This document shows positions 6,966 to 15,127 of a stretch of DNA of 27,425 bases, in pieces. The notes below the pieces were generated by a model. The model made no database searches. It saw only the letters and a program-made list of their open reading frames with translations, and had not been told where the DNA came from. Source of the DNA: Tannerellaceae bacterium (GTDB lineage Bacteria; Bacteroidota; Bacteroidia; Bacteroidales; Tannerellaceae); the NCBI GenBank assembly GCA_031267205.1, contig JAIRZN010000111.1, positions 1-27,425 of the forward strand, given 5' to 3'. The position numbers and the translations under genes were made by a program. How positions within the stretch are numbered: position 1 is the stretch's first letter; each line of letters starts with the position of its first letter.

Positions 6966-8111
6966 TTATTCCCAGTAAACTTCCGGCCAGACGACGCCTG
7001 TAAGCGTAGCCAACAACTCGTCGTCCTTCTTGATTTCCGCGCGGGCGTTGGTTATCGCGTTCATCGGCCACTTGAAGATAAGGCCTTCTTGCGGCGGGGA
7101 GACTACAAATCCGATGGGTTTGTTGTCTTCCATCTCGAACTCCAGCACGGGGAAGCTATTATAGTCTGTGTAATCGTCGGCCGCGAGCAGCATCGCGCCG
7201 TCGAGCGCTACCGGATAGAGGGCGGCTTCAAAAGCTGCCTGGTCTCCGGCTATGAGGAGCATCCGCTCTGCGCCTTCAACTAACTGCTCGGATATGACCA
7301 AGGACGGCGTCGTGGGCCCGTCGGGAACGCTGGGCGTAAGCGGGTCGTCATCGCCGCCGCCGTCGGGCTTATCCTTGACTGAGGAGTAGCCCCGGTGCGC
7401 GAGTGCGCGCTCGAACTGGTCTATCATCGCGTTTATATAGTCGATTATGGATTCGACCGTCGACGTGTCGCCCTTGCCCGACAGTTTCAGGCCTGCATAG
7501 GCTACGTCGAGGCTTTGCGTGTATAATTTGAAGGCTTTATCGACCTGCGCGCGTATCTCCTTCATCGTGCCTTTGAGTTCCGATGATTCGAGGTTTTCGG
7601 CGCGTTCTTCGTAAAGCTTCCTGAAAGCGTCGTTGGATGCGCTGAGCTTGGCGACGGCGTCTTTAAGTCCGAGCTTGTCCACATCAGCCGCGTAACGATC
7701 CTTGCCAAGGTCTTGTATCATGTTAAAGATAAGGGCGCTGGCTTCCGCCATTGTGGCTGTACGAATTTTCTTGTAGTTCGTAAGAACTTCCATAACCCTG
7801 ACCGCCCTCTCCTTTACCACCTCGTCAAAACTATGGGTAGCCGCCGAGACGCTTTGCCGAACCATTGTATATATGTCGTAACGTTCGCGGTTGGCTGCGG
7901 TGATGTACTTTGTTTCGTTAGCCGCCGCGCTTTTCTTGTACACGATGTCTTCCTGTCCGACAAGGTTGTGAAAGACGGCCCAGGCCGGGGACGCTTCCGG
8001 TACGCCGCCCACGACAGGCTGGCTGTGGTCGTCGATATATTTATGAAATTCAAAATGTTCGCCGTTCCTGAAAGCGTGTGTAAGCTTCGTATAATTCTTG
8101 ACACTTTTCAT
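6966..8111 (-). CDS. DUF6261-family protein with an extra C-terminal region
   Basis: A 381-residue protein. The first about 230 residues look like DUF6261, a helical Bacteroidota family of unknown function: it opens with TKLTHAFRNGEHFEFHKY and continues with long amphipathic helices. A low-complexity linker (SSVKDKPDGGGDDDPLTPS, about residues 246-264) then joins about 110 residues that look more beta-rich and end TGVVWPEVYWE. I do not recognise this C-terminal part. There is no signal peptide, so it is probably cytoplasmic. I start at the ATG at 8111, where the family pattern begins, rather than at 8135. The gene is monocistronic with its own terminator; the repeat island starts 81 bases upstream of its start codon. 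Confidence 0.75.
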   Translation of the reverse strand: MKSVKNYTKLTHAFRNGEHFEFHKYIDDHSQPVVGGVPEASPAWAVFHNLVGQEDIVYKKSAAANETKYITAANRERYDIYTMVRQSVSAATHSFDEVVKERAVRVMEVLTNYKKIRTATMAEASALIFNMIQDLGKDRYAADVDKLGLKDAVAKLSASNDAFRKLYEERAENLESSELKGTMKEIRAQVDKAFKLYTQSLDVAYAGLKLSGKGDTSTVESIIDYINAMIDQFERALAHRGYSSVKDKPDGGGDDDPLTPSVPDGPTTPSLVISEQLVEGAERMLLIAGDQAAFEAALYPVALDGAMLLAADDYTDYNSFPVLEFEMEDNKPIGFVVSPPQEGLIFKWPMNAITNARAEIKKDDELLATLTGVVWPEVYWE

Positions 8112-8192
8112 AATACTTATTTTTGTGTTGATCACTTATGGCTGCGAATATAATGATTTTTTTAATACGCAATACTTTTGGCGGTTTTTTCT

Positions 8193-8497
8193 GTTTTTTT
8201 TTTCGGGAAAGAATGAAATTTTTGTCCTTAAGCCGTCCCAAAAGTGGGAAAGCATGAAATTTGCGTTTTTAAGGAATCCCAAAAGTGGGAAAGCTTAAAA
8301 TTCGCGTTTTTAAGGAATACCAAAAGTGGGACGGCTTAAAATTTGCGTTTTTGAGGAATCTCAAAAGTGGGAAAGCTTAAAATTTGCGTTTTCGAGGAAT
8401 CCCAAAAGTGGGAAAGCTTAAAATTCGCGTTTTCAAGCTTTCCCAAAAGTGGGACGGCTTAAGGACAAAAATTTCATTCTTTCCCGAAAAAAAAAAC
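8193..8497. repeat. 41-base tandem array enclosed by 48-base perfect inverted arms
   Basis: CCCAAAAGTGGG or a one-base variant recurs at 8237, 8278, 8319, 8360, 8401 and 8442, exactly 41 bases apart. Each unit runs GGGAAAGCTTAAAATT, then TGCGTTTTTAAGGAAT, then CCCAAAAGT, with a few substitutions. Degenerate units continue the phase at both ends (from 8205 and 8451). The outermost 48 bases (8193-8240 and 8450-8497) are exact inverted repeats of each other, including a ten-base T run on the left and a ten-base A run on the right. The period is not a multiple of three, so the array is not coding. It lies between divergent genes. Confidence 0.95.
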
Positions 8498-8502
8498 CCG
8501 CC

Positions 8503-8525
8503 GGCGCGGACTTGTAGTCCGTGCC
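8503..8525. repeat. Short palindromic repeat (REP-like hairpin)
   Basis: GCGCGGACT at 8504-8512 pairs with AGTCCGTGC at 8516-8524 (one G-T pair), with a three-base loop TGT and an extra outer G-C pair. It begins five bases after the array's right arm. Its form resembles short interspersed palindromes found in many Bacteroidota intergenic regions; copy number in this genome cannot be seen here. Confidence 0.6.
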
Positions 8526-8550
8526 TCATTTGTGAAAGCCTTAGCCGCGA

Positions 8551-8794
8551 CATTTGGAAGTTGCACAAACGGTACGCGGACAAGACGGCGCAAATGTAGG
8601 GGCGTCCCTCGTGGGCGCCCTCTTCGTACACACGTTTTGAGGTTGCACAGGCCTGCGCATCCTCCAACCGTGGCGTTTGGTGGTTTCGCACGCGCGTGAA
8701 ACCCTGCCGGCGTTGATACGAAGAGGGCGCCCACGAGGGACGCCCCTACATTTGCGCCGTCTTGTACGCGCACCGTTTGTGCAACCTCCAAACG
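8551..8794. repeat. 244-base inverted-repeat element with 78-base arms
   Basis: Bases 8551-8628 and 8717-8794 are inverted copies with four mismatches in 78. Each arm contains its own hairpin: GGGCGTCCC, loop TCGT, GGGCGCCC, with a bulged T. The 88-base centre holds another partial dyad (GGTTTC at about 8683 and GAAACC at about 8698). There is no open frame that looks coding and no flanking direct repeat is obvious. It resembles a palindromic interspersed or MITE-like element. It lies upstream of the DUF4105 gene, about 85 bases before that gene's promoter. Confidence 0.9.
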
Positions 8795-8807
8795 TTGCGT
8801 GTAGGCC

Positions 8808-8838
8808 TTTCCCGAAGGGGAGAAACCTCCAAATGGGG
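8808..8838. repeat. Isolated degenerate unit of the 41-base repeat family
   Basis: TTTCCCGAAGGGGAGAAACC followed by TCCAAAT closely resembles units of the 20.6-kb array, such as TTTCCCGAAGTCGGGAATCC followed by TCCAAAA, allowing small indels. It stands alone and appears to be a relic. Confidence 0.45.
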
Positions 8839-8879
8839 CGTGTTGGCGCGGGCTTTGTGGGTTGCCGGGGCGCATAAAA

Positions 8880-8910
8880 TTTGCCGTTCAGGCAAAAGCG
8901 TGTATCTTTA
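8880..8910 (+). promoter_or_regulatory. Probable promoter of the DUF4105 operon
   Basis: TTTG at 8880-8883, exactly 19 bases, then TATCTTTA at 8903-8910 (one mismatch to TAnnTTTG). The ATG at 8935 follows after 24 bases, a normal leader for this phylum. Confidence 0.55.
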
Positions 8911-8934
8911 CGCAGTTGAAAATTATTCGGAACA

Positions 8935-10101
8935 ATGAATAAGGTATTATTTCCGGCGGTTTTTTTTATGTTTTGCATCCTTTTGAGGGCGCAAACGGCG
9001 TTGGGCGATGGCGCGCAGGTTAGTTTGCTTACTTGCTCGCCTTCGGAGGAGGCCGTCTTTACGGTTTACGGGCATACGGCTATCCGCGTCTGCGATGCCG
9101 CGAATGGGACGGACGTGGTTTTTAATTACGGGATATTTAATTTTAGCGGCGGGAGTTTCGTATATCGTTTTGCGCGAGGCCGGACGGATTACAGGCTTGA
9201 GGCGGTGCGTTTTGAGCGTTTCCTGGCCGAGTATGGCATGCGCGGCAGCGGCGTGACGGAGCAACGGCTTGACCTGACGCCGGCGGAGAGGGGGCGGCTC
9301 TGGGATGCTTTGCTCATCAACCTAAGGCCTGAAAACGCCGTTTACCGGTATAATTTCTTCTTCGACAACTGCGCGACGAGGCCTGCTGAGATTATAAGGA
9401 AGGCCGTCGACGGCGAGATTGTCTATGGCAAGGAGCCGGAGCGCGAGACGTTCCGCAGGCGTATCAATCGCTGTATGAGGAATCAACCGTGGCTCGTTTT
9501 CGGCTGCGACCTGGCTCTGGGCAGCCCTACGGACAGGGTGATGACGTTCGGTGAGACATTTTTCCTGCCCCTGATGCTTGAGGCGGCGCTTGATAGCGCG
9601 GTGGTTGTCTCGGCGGACGGCGTGGGGCGCCGGCTCGTGGCGTCGAAGGCTATACTTTTGGAGGAGGCCCCCGTCGCGGTCAGGAAAACCGTTGTAACGC
9701 CTTTGGGCGTCGCCCTGCTGATGCTTTTGTCGCTGGTAGCCGTAACGGTTGCGGAGCGGCGGCGGCGGACGTATTACGCTGCTGTCGACGGGCTTCTCTT
9801 CGCTTTGGCAGGGCTTGCCGGATGCGTGCTCTTCTTCCTCGCCGTCGCGTCCGAGCATCCGGCGGTGTGGCCGAACTGGTCGCTCGCGTGGCTTCACCCG
9901 CTGCACCTGGTCGGGGCTGCGCTCACGGTGGCGAAAGGCTGCGGGAGGGCGGCGTATTATTACCATTTTATTAACTTTGCTGCGCTCACGCTGATGCTGG
10001 CGGGGGCGTATTTTATTCCGGAACACTTTAACGTGGCGTTCTTTCCCCTGATAGTTTGCCTGTGGATGAGGTCGGGGTTACGCGCGCGTACATTATATTA
10101 A
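8935..10101 (+). CDS. DUF4105 (Lnb N-terminal-like) envelope protein
   Basis: A 388-residue protein. Residues 1-24 form a signal peptide or membrane anchor. The DUF4105 domain (about 25-205) shows the family hallmarks YGHTAIRV (H47), NYGIFNF (64-70) and FFFDNCATRP (D144, N145, C146). The conserved histidine and cysteine have led to suggestions that this fold is related to papain-like NlpC/P60 enzymes; activity is not established. The C-terminal half (about 250-385) contains four membrane spans, so the conserved domain should face the periplasm. Six bases separate it from the phosphatase-fold gene behind it, indicating one transcript. A Bacteroidota-type promoter precedes it. Confidence 0.85.
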   Translation: MNKVLFPAVFFMFCILLRAQTALGDGAQVSLLTCSPSEEAVFTVYGHTAIRVCDAANGTDVVFNYGIFNFSGGSFVYRFARGRTDYRLEAVRFERFLAEYGMRGSGVTEQRLDLTPAERGRLWDALLINLRPENAVYRYNFFFDNCATRPAEIIRKAVDGEIVYGKEPERETFRRRINRCMRNQPWLVFGCDLALGSPTDRVMTFGETFFLPLMLEAALDSAVVVSADGVGRRLVASKAILLEEAPVAVRKTVVTPLGVALLMLLSLVAVTVAERRRRTYYAAVDGLLFALAGLAGCVLFFLAVASEHPAVWPNWSLAWLHPLHLVGAALTVAKGCGRAAYYYHFINFAALTLMLAGAYFIPEHFNVAFFPLIVCLWMRSGLRARTLY

Positions 10102-10107
10102 TATAAA

Positions 10108-11688
10108 ATGAAAAGGATACTGACATCGCTTATCGCTATAATGGCTATTACGAACGTGGAGGCCCAGCACGCTCCCAAGCTTGTCGTATGCATCACGGTT
10201 GACCAGTTGCGCGGCGATTACATGGAGTATTTTTACAATACGTTCGGGGAACGCGGTTTTAAACGCTTGATGAACGAGGGCGTGACGTATCGCAATATAC
10301 GTTTTGAATTTTCCGGCGTTGATCAGGCCAGCTCTTTTGCGACAATCTTCACCGGCTCTAATCCCTGCCTGCATGGGATTGTGGGCGACAAGAAATATGA
10401 CTTCGGTAACAATCGCGAGTTGGCGGCGCTCAACGACCCGGATTTCCTGGGTAACTACACCCGCGATAATTATTCCCCGCGCCCGCTTCTGGCCTCCACC
10501 ATTGGCGACGAGCTTAAGATCGCCTCTGCGGGCCTTAGCGACGTTTATGCAATAGCTCCCGACGCCGGTAGCGCCATCATCTCAGCCGGGCACGCGGCCA
10601 ACGGGGCTTTCTGGATTGATAATATAAACGGGAAATGGGCTACGACGACTTATTACAAGCAACTACCGTGGTACGTCGACCGCTACAATAGCGGCAGGGA
10701 ATCCCTGTCCGAGCGCGTGGACAAATTGGTCTGGGCGCCGTCGCTGCCTTTGAGCGCGTATAACGCCTTCCCTTATGCAGACGACAGTCATCCGTTCCGG
10801 CATACGTTCAGCGAGCGCGACGCGGATTGTTACCCGAAGCTCAAGACATCGGCGCTTGTGAACGAGGAGGTGAACAGGCTCGCCCTGCAATTCCTTGAGT
10901 ATGCAGGCTTCGGTACGCGCTCGTGCCCCGACATGCTGGCCGTCACCTACTATGCCGGCAATTACTTGCGGCTGATGGACAGGGACTATACGCTGGAAAT
11001 ACAGGATACCTACCACCAATTGGATAAGAACATAGAGCAGTTGCTCAATGCGATCGACCGCCGCGTGGGCCTCGAACATACGTTGGTCGTCTTCACCGGC
11101 GCCGGCTACTGCGACAGCCGCGAGGATTACCCGGAGACGCTCCGTGTGGGCGGCGGCGATTTCTACCCGAAGCGATGCGTCGCGCTGCTGAACATGTACT
11201 TGATGCAGTTGTACGGACAGAAGAATTGGGTGACGGGATATTATAATGGACAGGTCTACCTCAACCATAAGGTCGTCAACGACGAAAATGTAGACCTTGG
11301 CGAGATGCAGAGGAAGGCCGCCTCGTTCGTATCCGAGTTCGCAGGCGTGCAGAATGTCGTCACCGACGATGCGCTGCGCAACGGACAATGGAACGGAGCC
11401 GTCCTGCGCCTGTATAACGGTACGCATCACGCAGGGCGTGGCGACTTGATAATAGAACTGCAACCCGGATGGAAAATCAACCCGGAAACGCCTGGGGAGA
11501 AGATGAAATTAGTGCGCCATAACGCCGTCCGGACCCCGCTGGTCTTCCTCGGCAACGGTTTGAAGCCAAAGCATATTTACCGCGAAGTAAAAGCTACCGA
11601 GATAGCTCCCACCGTCACGCACGTCCTCCGCATACGCCCGCCGAACGCTACCCGTAGCGCCCCGCTACGCGAACTCGCCGGTCAATGA
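10108..11688 (+). CDS. Secreted alkaline-phosphatase-superfamily protein, metal site degenerate
   Basis: A 526-residue protein with a signal peptide (MKRILTSLIAIMAITNVEAQ). The fold is that of PafA-like or nucleotide-pyrophosphatase-type phosphodiesterases: the opening strand LVVCITVDQLRGDYMEYF supplies D32, and the nucleophile region is VDQASSFATIFTGSNPCLHG. Active members carry an Asp and His in a TDYxGH-type segment and a DH pair in a TADHG-type segment; here the equivalents read TYYAGNYLRL (280-289) and FTGAGY (329-334), so several zinc ligands are missing. A later histidine cluster (NGTHHAGRGD) remains. From memory, a Bacteroidales branch shares these replacements, so it is probably an inactive or altered enzyme rather than a recent mutant. 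It is cotranscribed with the DUF4105 gene. Confidence 0.85.
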   Translation: MKRILTSLIAIMAITNVEAQHAPKLVVCITVDQLRGDYMEYFYNTFGERGFKRLMNEGVTYRNIRFEFSGVDQASSFATIFTGSNPCLHGIVGDKKYDFGNNRELAALNDPDFLGNYTRDNYSPRPLLASTIGDELKIASAGLSDVYAIAPDAGSAIISAGHAANGAFWIDNINGKWATTTYYKQLPWYVDRYNSGRESLSERVDKLVWAPSLPLSAYNAFPYADDSHPFRHTFSERDADCYPKLKTSALVNEEVNRLALQFLEYAGFGTRSCPDMLAVTYYAGNYLRLMDRDYTLEIQDTYHQLDKNIEQLLNAIDRRVGLEHTLVVFTGAGYCDSREDYPETLRVGGGDFYPKRCVALLNMYLMQLYGQKNWVTGYYNGQVYLNHKVVNDENVDLGEMQRKAASFVSEFAGVQNVVTDDALRNGQWNGAVLRLYNGTHHAGRGDLIIELQPGWKINPETPGEKMKLVRHNAVRTPLVFLGNGLKPKHIYREVKATEIAPTVTHVLRIRPPNATRSAPLRELAGQ

Positions 11689-11754
11689 CGCCGGCGACGG
11701 GGAAGGTAAGCGAGAAGTAAATAGATATAAAACCGATAATCAATTTGAATAAAT

Positions 11755-14700
11755 ATGGGATTTAATGAGTTTATGACAAAGTTGTTCGGCAACAAGTCGC
11801 AACGGGACCTTAAAGAAATCGACCCGTATGTAAAAAAGATACAGGAGGCGTATCCATCCGTAGAAGAACTCTCCAACGATGAGCTGCGGGCCAGGATCGA
11901 CACGATAAAGGAACGAATCTTAGATTATGTAGCCGCCGAGCGCGCACAAGTGGAAGAGCTGCGCAAGGGAATAGAAGATAAAGAATTGGAAGAACGCGAA
12001 TCCATATGGGCGGAAGTGGACAAGATAGAGAAGGAGATAACCGAGAAACTTGAAACAACGCTCGAAGAGAACCTCCCCGAAGTCTTCGCCGTAGTAAAAG
12101 ACACGGCCCGGCGGTTCACCCAAAACGAGGAGATAACCGTTACCGCAAATGATTTTGACCGCGACTTGGCGACGAAGCGCGACTTCGTAAGCATCGAAGG
12201 CGACAAGGCCGTTTACAAGAACCATTGGATAGCCGGCGGCAATGAAATAACCTGGGATATGATACACTACGATGTGCAACTCTTCGGCGGCGTGGTTCTG
12301 CACAAGGGAAAAATCGCGGAAATGGCCACAGGTGAAGGAAAGACCTTGGTTGCGACCCTGCCTGTCTTCCTGAACGCGTTGACGAAGAACGGCGTACATG
12401 TGGTGACGGTAAATGACTACCTGTCGAAGCGCGACTCGGAATGGATGGGTCCCCTTTACATGTTTCATGGCCTCTCGGTAGATTGTATAGACAAACACCA
12501 ACCTAACTCCGACGCCCGACGCGCTGCATATAACGCCGACATCACTTTCGGCACAAACAATGAGTTTGGCTTCGACTACCTGCGCGATAACATGGCAATC
12601 AGTTCCGGCGACCTCGTGCAGCGCAAGCATAATTACGCTATCGTAGATGAGGTCGACTCCGTACTGATTGACGACGCCCGCACACCTTTGATCATCTCCG
12701 GCCCCATCCCCCGCGGCGAAGAACAGTTGTTCGAACAGTTCCGCCCGAACGTGGAAGTGGTAGTCAACGCGCAGAAAGGCCTAACAAGCAAGCTGCTTAT
12801 GGAAGCCAAACATAAAATGGACAGCAGCGATACAAAGGTGGCGGAAGAAGGCGGCCTGCTGCTGTTCCGCTCGTTCAAAGGCAATCCCCGCAACAAGGCG
12901 CTCATAAAATACCTTAGCGAACCGGGCGTAAAAGCCGCCATGCTCAAGACGGAAGCTTTTTACTTGGCCGACAATATGCGTAACATGCATCTCGTGACGG
13001 AAGAGCTTTTCTATGTCATTGACGAGAAAAACAACAGCATTGAACTCACCGATAAAGGTATCGACCTTCTGACGGGCAAAACCGACGACCCCCAATTCTT
13101 TGTCCTCCCCGACATCGCCTCCGATCTCTCGCAAGTAAGCAACATACAAGGAAACGAAGAAGATAAACAAGCAAAAAAAGACGAAATACTCGCCAACTAC
13201 TCCATAAAGAGCGAACGTGTTCATACAATAAACCAACTCCTCAAGGCGTACACCCTTTTTGAAAAAGACGACGAGTACGTCGTAATAGATAATAAGGTAA
13301 TGATCGTGGACGAACAAACAGGACGTATTATGGAAGGCCGGAGATATTCCGACGGTCTCCACCAGGCTATCGAGGCTAAAGAACGTGTGAAAGTGGAGGC
13401 AGCAACCCAGACATTCGCCACCATTACGTTGCAGAACTATTTCCGTATGTATCATAAGTTAGCCGGAATGACAGGCACTGCCGAGACTGAAGCCGGAGAG
13501 TTCTGGAACATATACAAGCTCGACGTCGTGGTCATACCCACGAACCGCCCCATTGCACGCTCGGACATGAACGACCGGATATACAAAACAAAGCGCGAGA
13601 AATACAACGCCGTAATCGACGAGATTAATTCCTTAGTCGATGCCGGACGCCCCGTGTTAGTCGGTACAACTTCGGTTGAAATATCCGAACTGCTGAGCCG
13701 TATGCTTAAACTCCGAAATATCCCCCACAACGTACTAAACGCCAAACTCCACCAAAGGGAAGCGGACATCGTAGCCATGGCAGGCCAGCGCGGAACAGTC
13801 ACCATCGCTACCAACATGGCCGGACGCGGCACCGACATAAAACTGTCTGCCGAAGTCAAGGACGCCGGAGGTTTAGCCATTATCGGCACCGAAAGGCACG
13901 AAAGCCGTCGCGTAGACCGTCAGCTCCGAGGACGCTCAGGCAGGCAGGGAGACCCCGGATCGTCAGTCTTCTTCGTCTCCCTGGAGGATGACCTTATGAG
14001 ATTATTCGCCTCCGACAGGATAGCCGGACTGATGGACAGAATGGGTTTCAAGGAGGGCGAAGTACTGGAGCATACCATGCTTAGCAAATCCGTCGAGAGG
14101 GCGCAGAAGAAGGTGGAAGAAAACAATTTCGGCATCCGCAAACGCCTCCTTGAGTTCGACGACGTAATGAACGCCCAGCGTAACGTGATTTACACCCGCC
14201 GGCGTCATGCGCTGATGGGAGAACGTATCGGATTGGATGTCCTGAATACGATCTTCGATAATTCGACCGCCATCGTCGAGCAGCATGCCGAAAACGCGGA
14301 CTTCGAAGGCTTCAAACTGGAACTCTTCCGCACATTCGCCATGGAGGCCCCGTTTAACGAAGATGCATTCCGGGAAATGAAACCGAAGCAACTTGCGGAC
14401 ACCCTGTTCGACGAAGCCCTCAAGCTTTTCAAACGACGTATGGAAAGACTCGTGCAAGTCGCCAACCCCGTGATCAAGCACGTCTACGAACAACAGGGCG
14501 CCATGTACGAAAATATACTGATACCAATAACCGACGGCATCCGTATGTACAACATATCCTGCAACCTCAAAGAGGCTCACGAAACGGAATCAAAATCAAT
14601 TGCGAAATCTTTCCAGAAATCTATAATCCTGCACACGATAGACGAATCCTGGAAGGAACACCTGCGCGAAATGGACGAGCTGCGCCATTCAGTCCAAAAC

Positions 14701-15102
14701 GCAAGCTACGAAAACAAAGACCCTTTGCTGATCTACAAACTCGAATCCTACAACCTTTTCAAGACGATGGTGGATGTGATGAACCGCAAAACCGCCGGAG
14801 TATTGATGCGCGGACAGATTCCCGTAAGGGAAGAGGCCCCCGGACAGGCGGATTCGGGGCGACGTGTAACCGTGCGCCAGGCTGCACAGGAGAAACGCCA
14901 GGACATGAGCCGATACCGCACAGAGAAAACGGACATACTGGGAAACTCCTCCTCCGCACTCAATTCACAACGCCCGCCCACAGGTCAACAACAGCCTCAA
15001 CAACAAATGCCTGTCAAAGCCGAAAAACACGCCGGACGTAACGACCCTTGCCCGTGCGGCAGCGGTAAAAAGTACAAAAACTGCCACGGCAAAGGCCTCT
15101 GA
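11755..15102 (+). CDS. secA: Preprotein translocase ATPase SecA
   Basis: 1115 residues, the motor of the Sec pathway that pushes unfolded preproteins through SecYEG. Walker A is MATGEGKT (about 189-196), the Walker B/DEAD equivalent is DEVDS (about 298-302), and helicase motifs such as TNMAGRGTDIKL and QLRGRSGRQGD are intact. The protein is longer than E. coli SecA (901) because of insertions, including a charged coiled stretch at about 60-105 and another at about 330-390, as is usual for Bacteroidota. The C-terminus has the SEC-C zinc motif DPCPCGSGKKYKNCHG after a glutamine-rich linker. It starts 66 bases after the previous gene. Confidence 0.98.
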   Translation: MGFNEFMTKLFGNKSQRDLKEIDPYVKKIQEAYPSVEELSNDELRARIDTIKERILDYVAAERAQVEELRKGIEDKELEERESIWAEVDKIEKEITEKLETTLEENLPEVFAVVKDTARRFTQNEEITVTANDFDRDLATKRDFVSIEGDKAVYKNHWIAGGNEITWDMIHYDVQLFGGVVLHKGKIAEMATGEGKTLVATLPVFLNALTKNGVHVVTVNDYLSKRDSEWMGPLYMFHGLSVDCIDKHQPNSDARRAAYNADITFGTNNEFGFDYLRDNMAISSGDLVQRKHNYAIVDEVDSVLIDDARTPLIISGPIPRGEEQLFEQFRPNVEVVVNAQKGLTSKLLMEAKHKMDSSDTKVAEEGGLLLFRSFKGNPRNKALIKYLSEPGVKAAMLKTEAFYLADNMRNMHLVTEELFYVIDEKNNSIELTDKGIDLLTGKTDDPQFFVLPDIASDLSQVSNIQGNEEDKQAKKDEILANYSIKSERVHTINQLLKAYTLFEKDDEYVVIDNKVMIVDEQTGRIMEGRRYSDGLHQAIEAKERVKVEAATQTFATITLQNYFRMYHKLAGMTGTAETEAGEFWNIYKLDVVVIPTNRPIARSDMNDRIYKTKREKYNAVIDEINSLVDAGRPVLVGTTSVEISELLSRMLKLRNIPHNVLNAKLHQREADIVAMAGQRGTVTIATNMAGRGTDIKLSAEVKDAGGLAIIGTERHESRRVDRQLRGRSGRQGDPGSSVFFVSLEDDLMRLFASDRIAGLMDRMGFKEGEVLEHTMLSKSVERAQKKVEENNFGIRKRLLEFDDVMNAQRNVIYTRRRHALMGERIGLDVLNTIFDNSTAIVEQHAENADFEGFKLELFRTFAMEAPFNEDAFREMKPKQLADTLFDEALKLFKRRMERLVQVANPVIKHVYEQQGAMYENILIPITDGIRMYNISCNLKEAHETESKSIAKSFQKSIILHTIDESWKEHLREMDELRHSVQNASYENKDPLLIYKLESYNLFKTMVDVMNRKTAGVLMRGQIPVREEAPGQADSGRRVTVRQAAQEKRQDMSRYRTEKTDILGNSSSALNSQRPPTGQQQPQQQMPVKAEKHAGRNDPCPCGSGKKYKNCHGKGL

Positions 15103-15127
15103 CCTCGGAAACGCTCCGAAAGCAACA

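Noticed and set aside
8193..8497. Open frames crossing the first array on both strands (such as those with FSGKNEIFVLKPS)
   Set aside because: The period of 41 is not a multiple of three, so frames change at each unit. The similar peptides on both strands simply reflect the inverted arms.
8551..8794. Insertion sequence with terminal inverted repeats
   Set aside because: The 88-base centre is far too short for a transposase and no target duplication is obvious. At most it is a non-autonomous element.
9322..10026. 234-residue minus-strand frame opposite the DUF4105 gene
   Set aside because: Arg/His-rich shadow typical of the antisense of a GC-rich gene; the plus-strand gene has clear family motifs.
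12781..13455. 224-residue minus-strand frame inside secA
   Set aside because: Antisense shadow of the strongly conserved secA reading frame.
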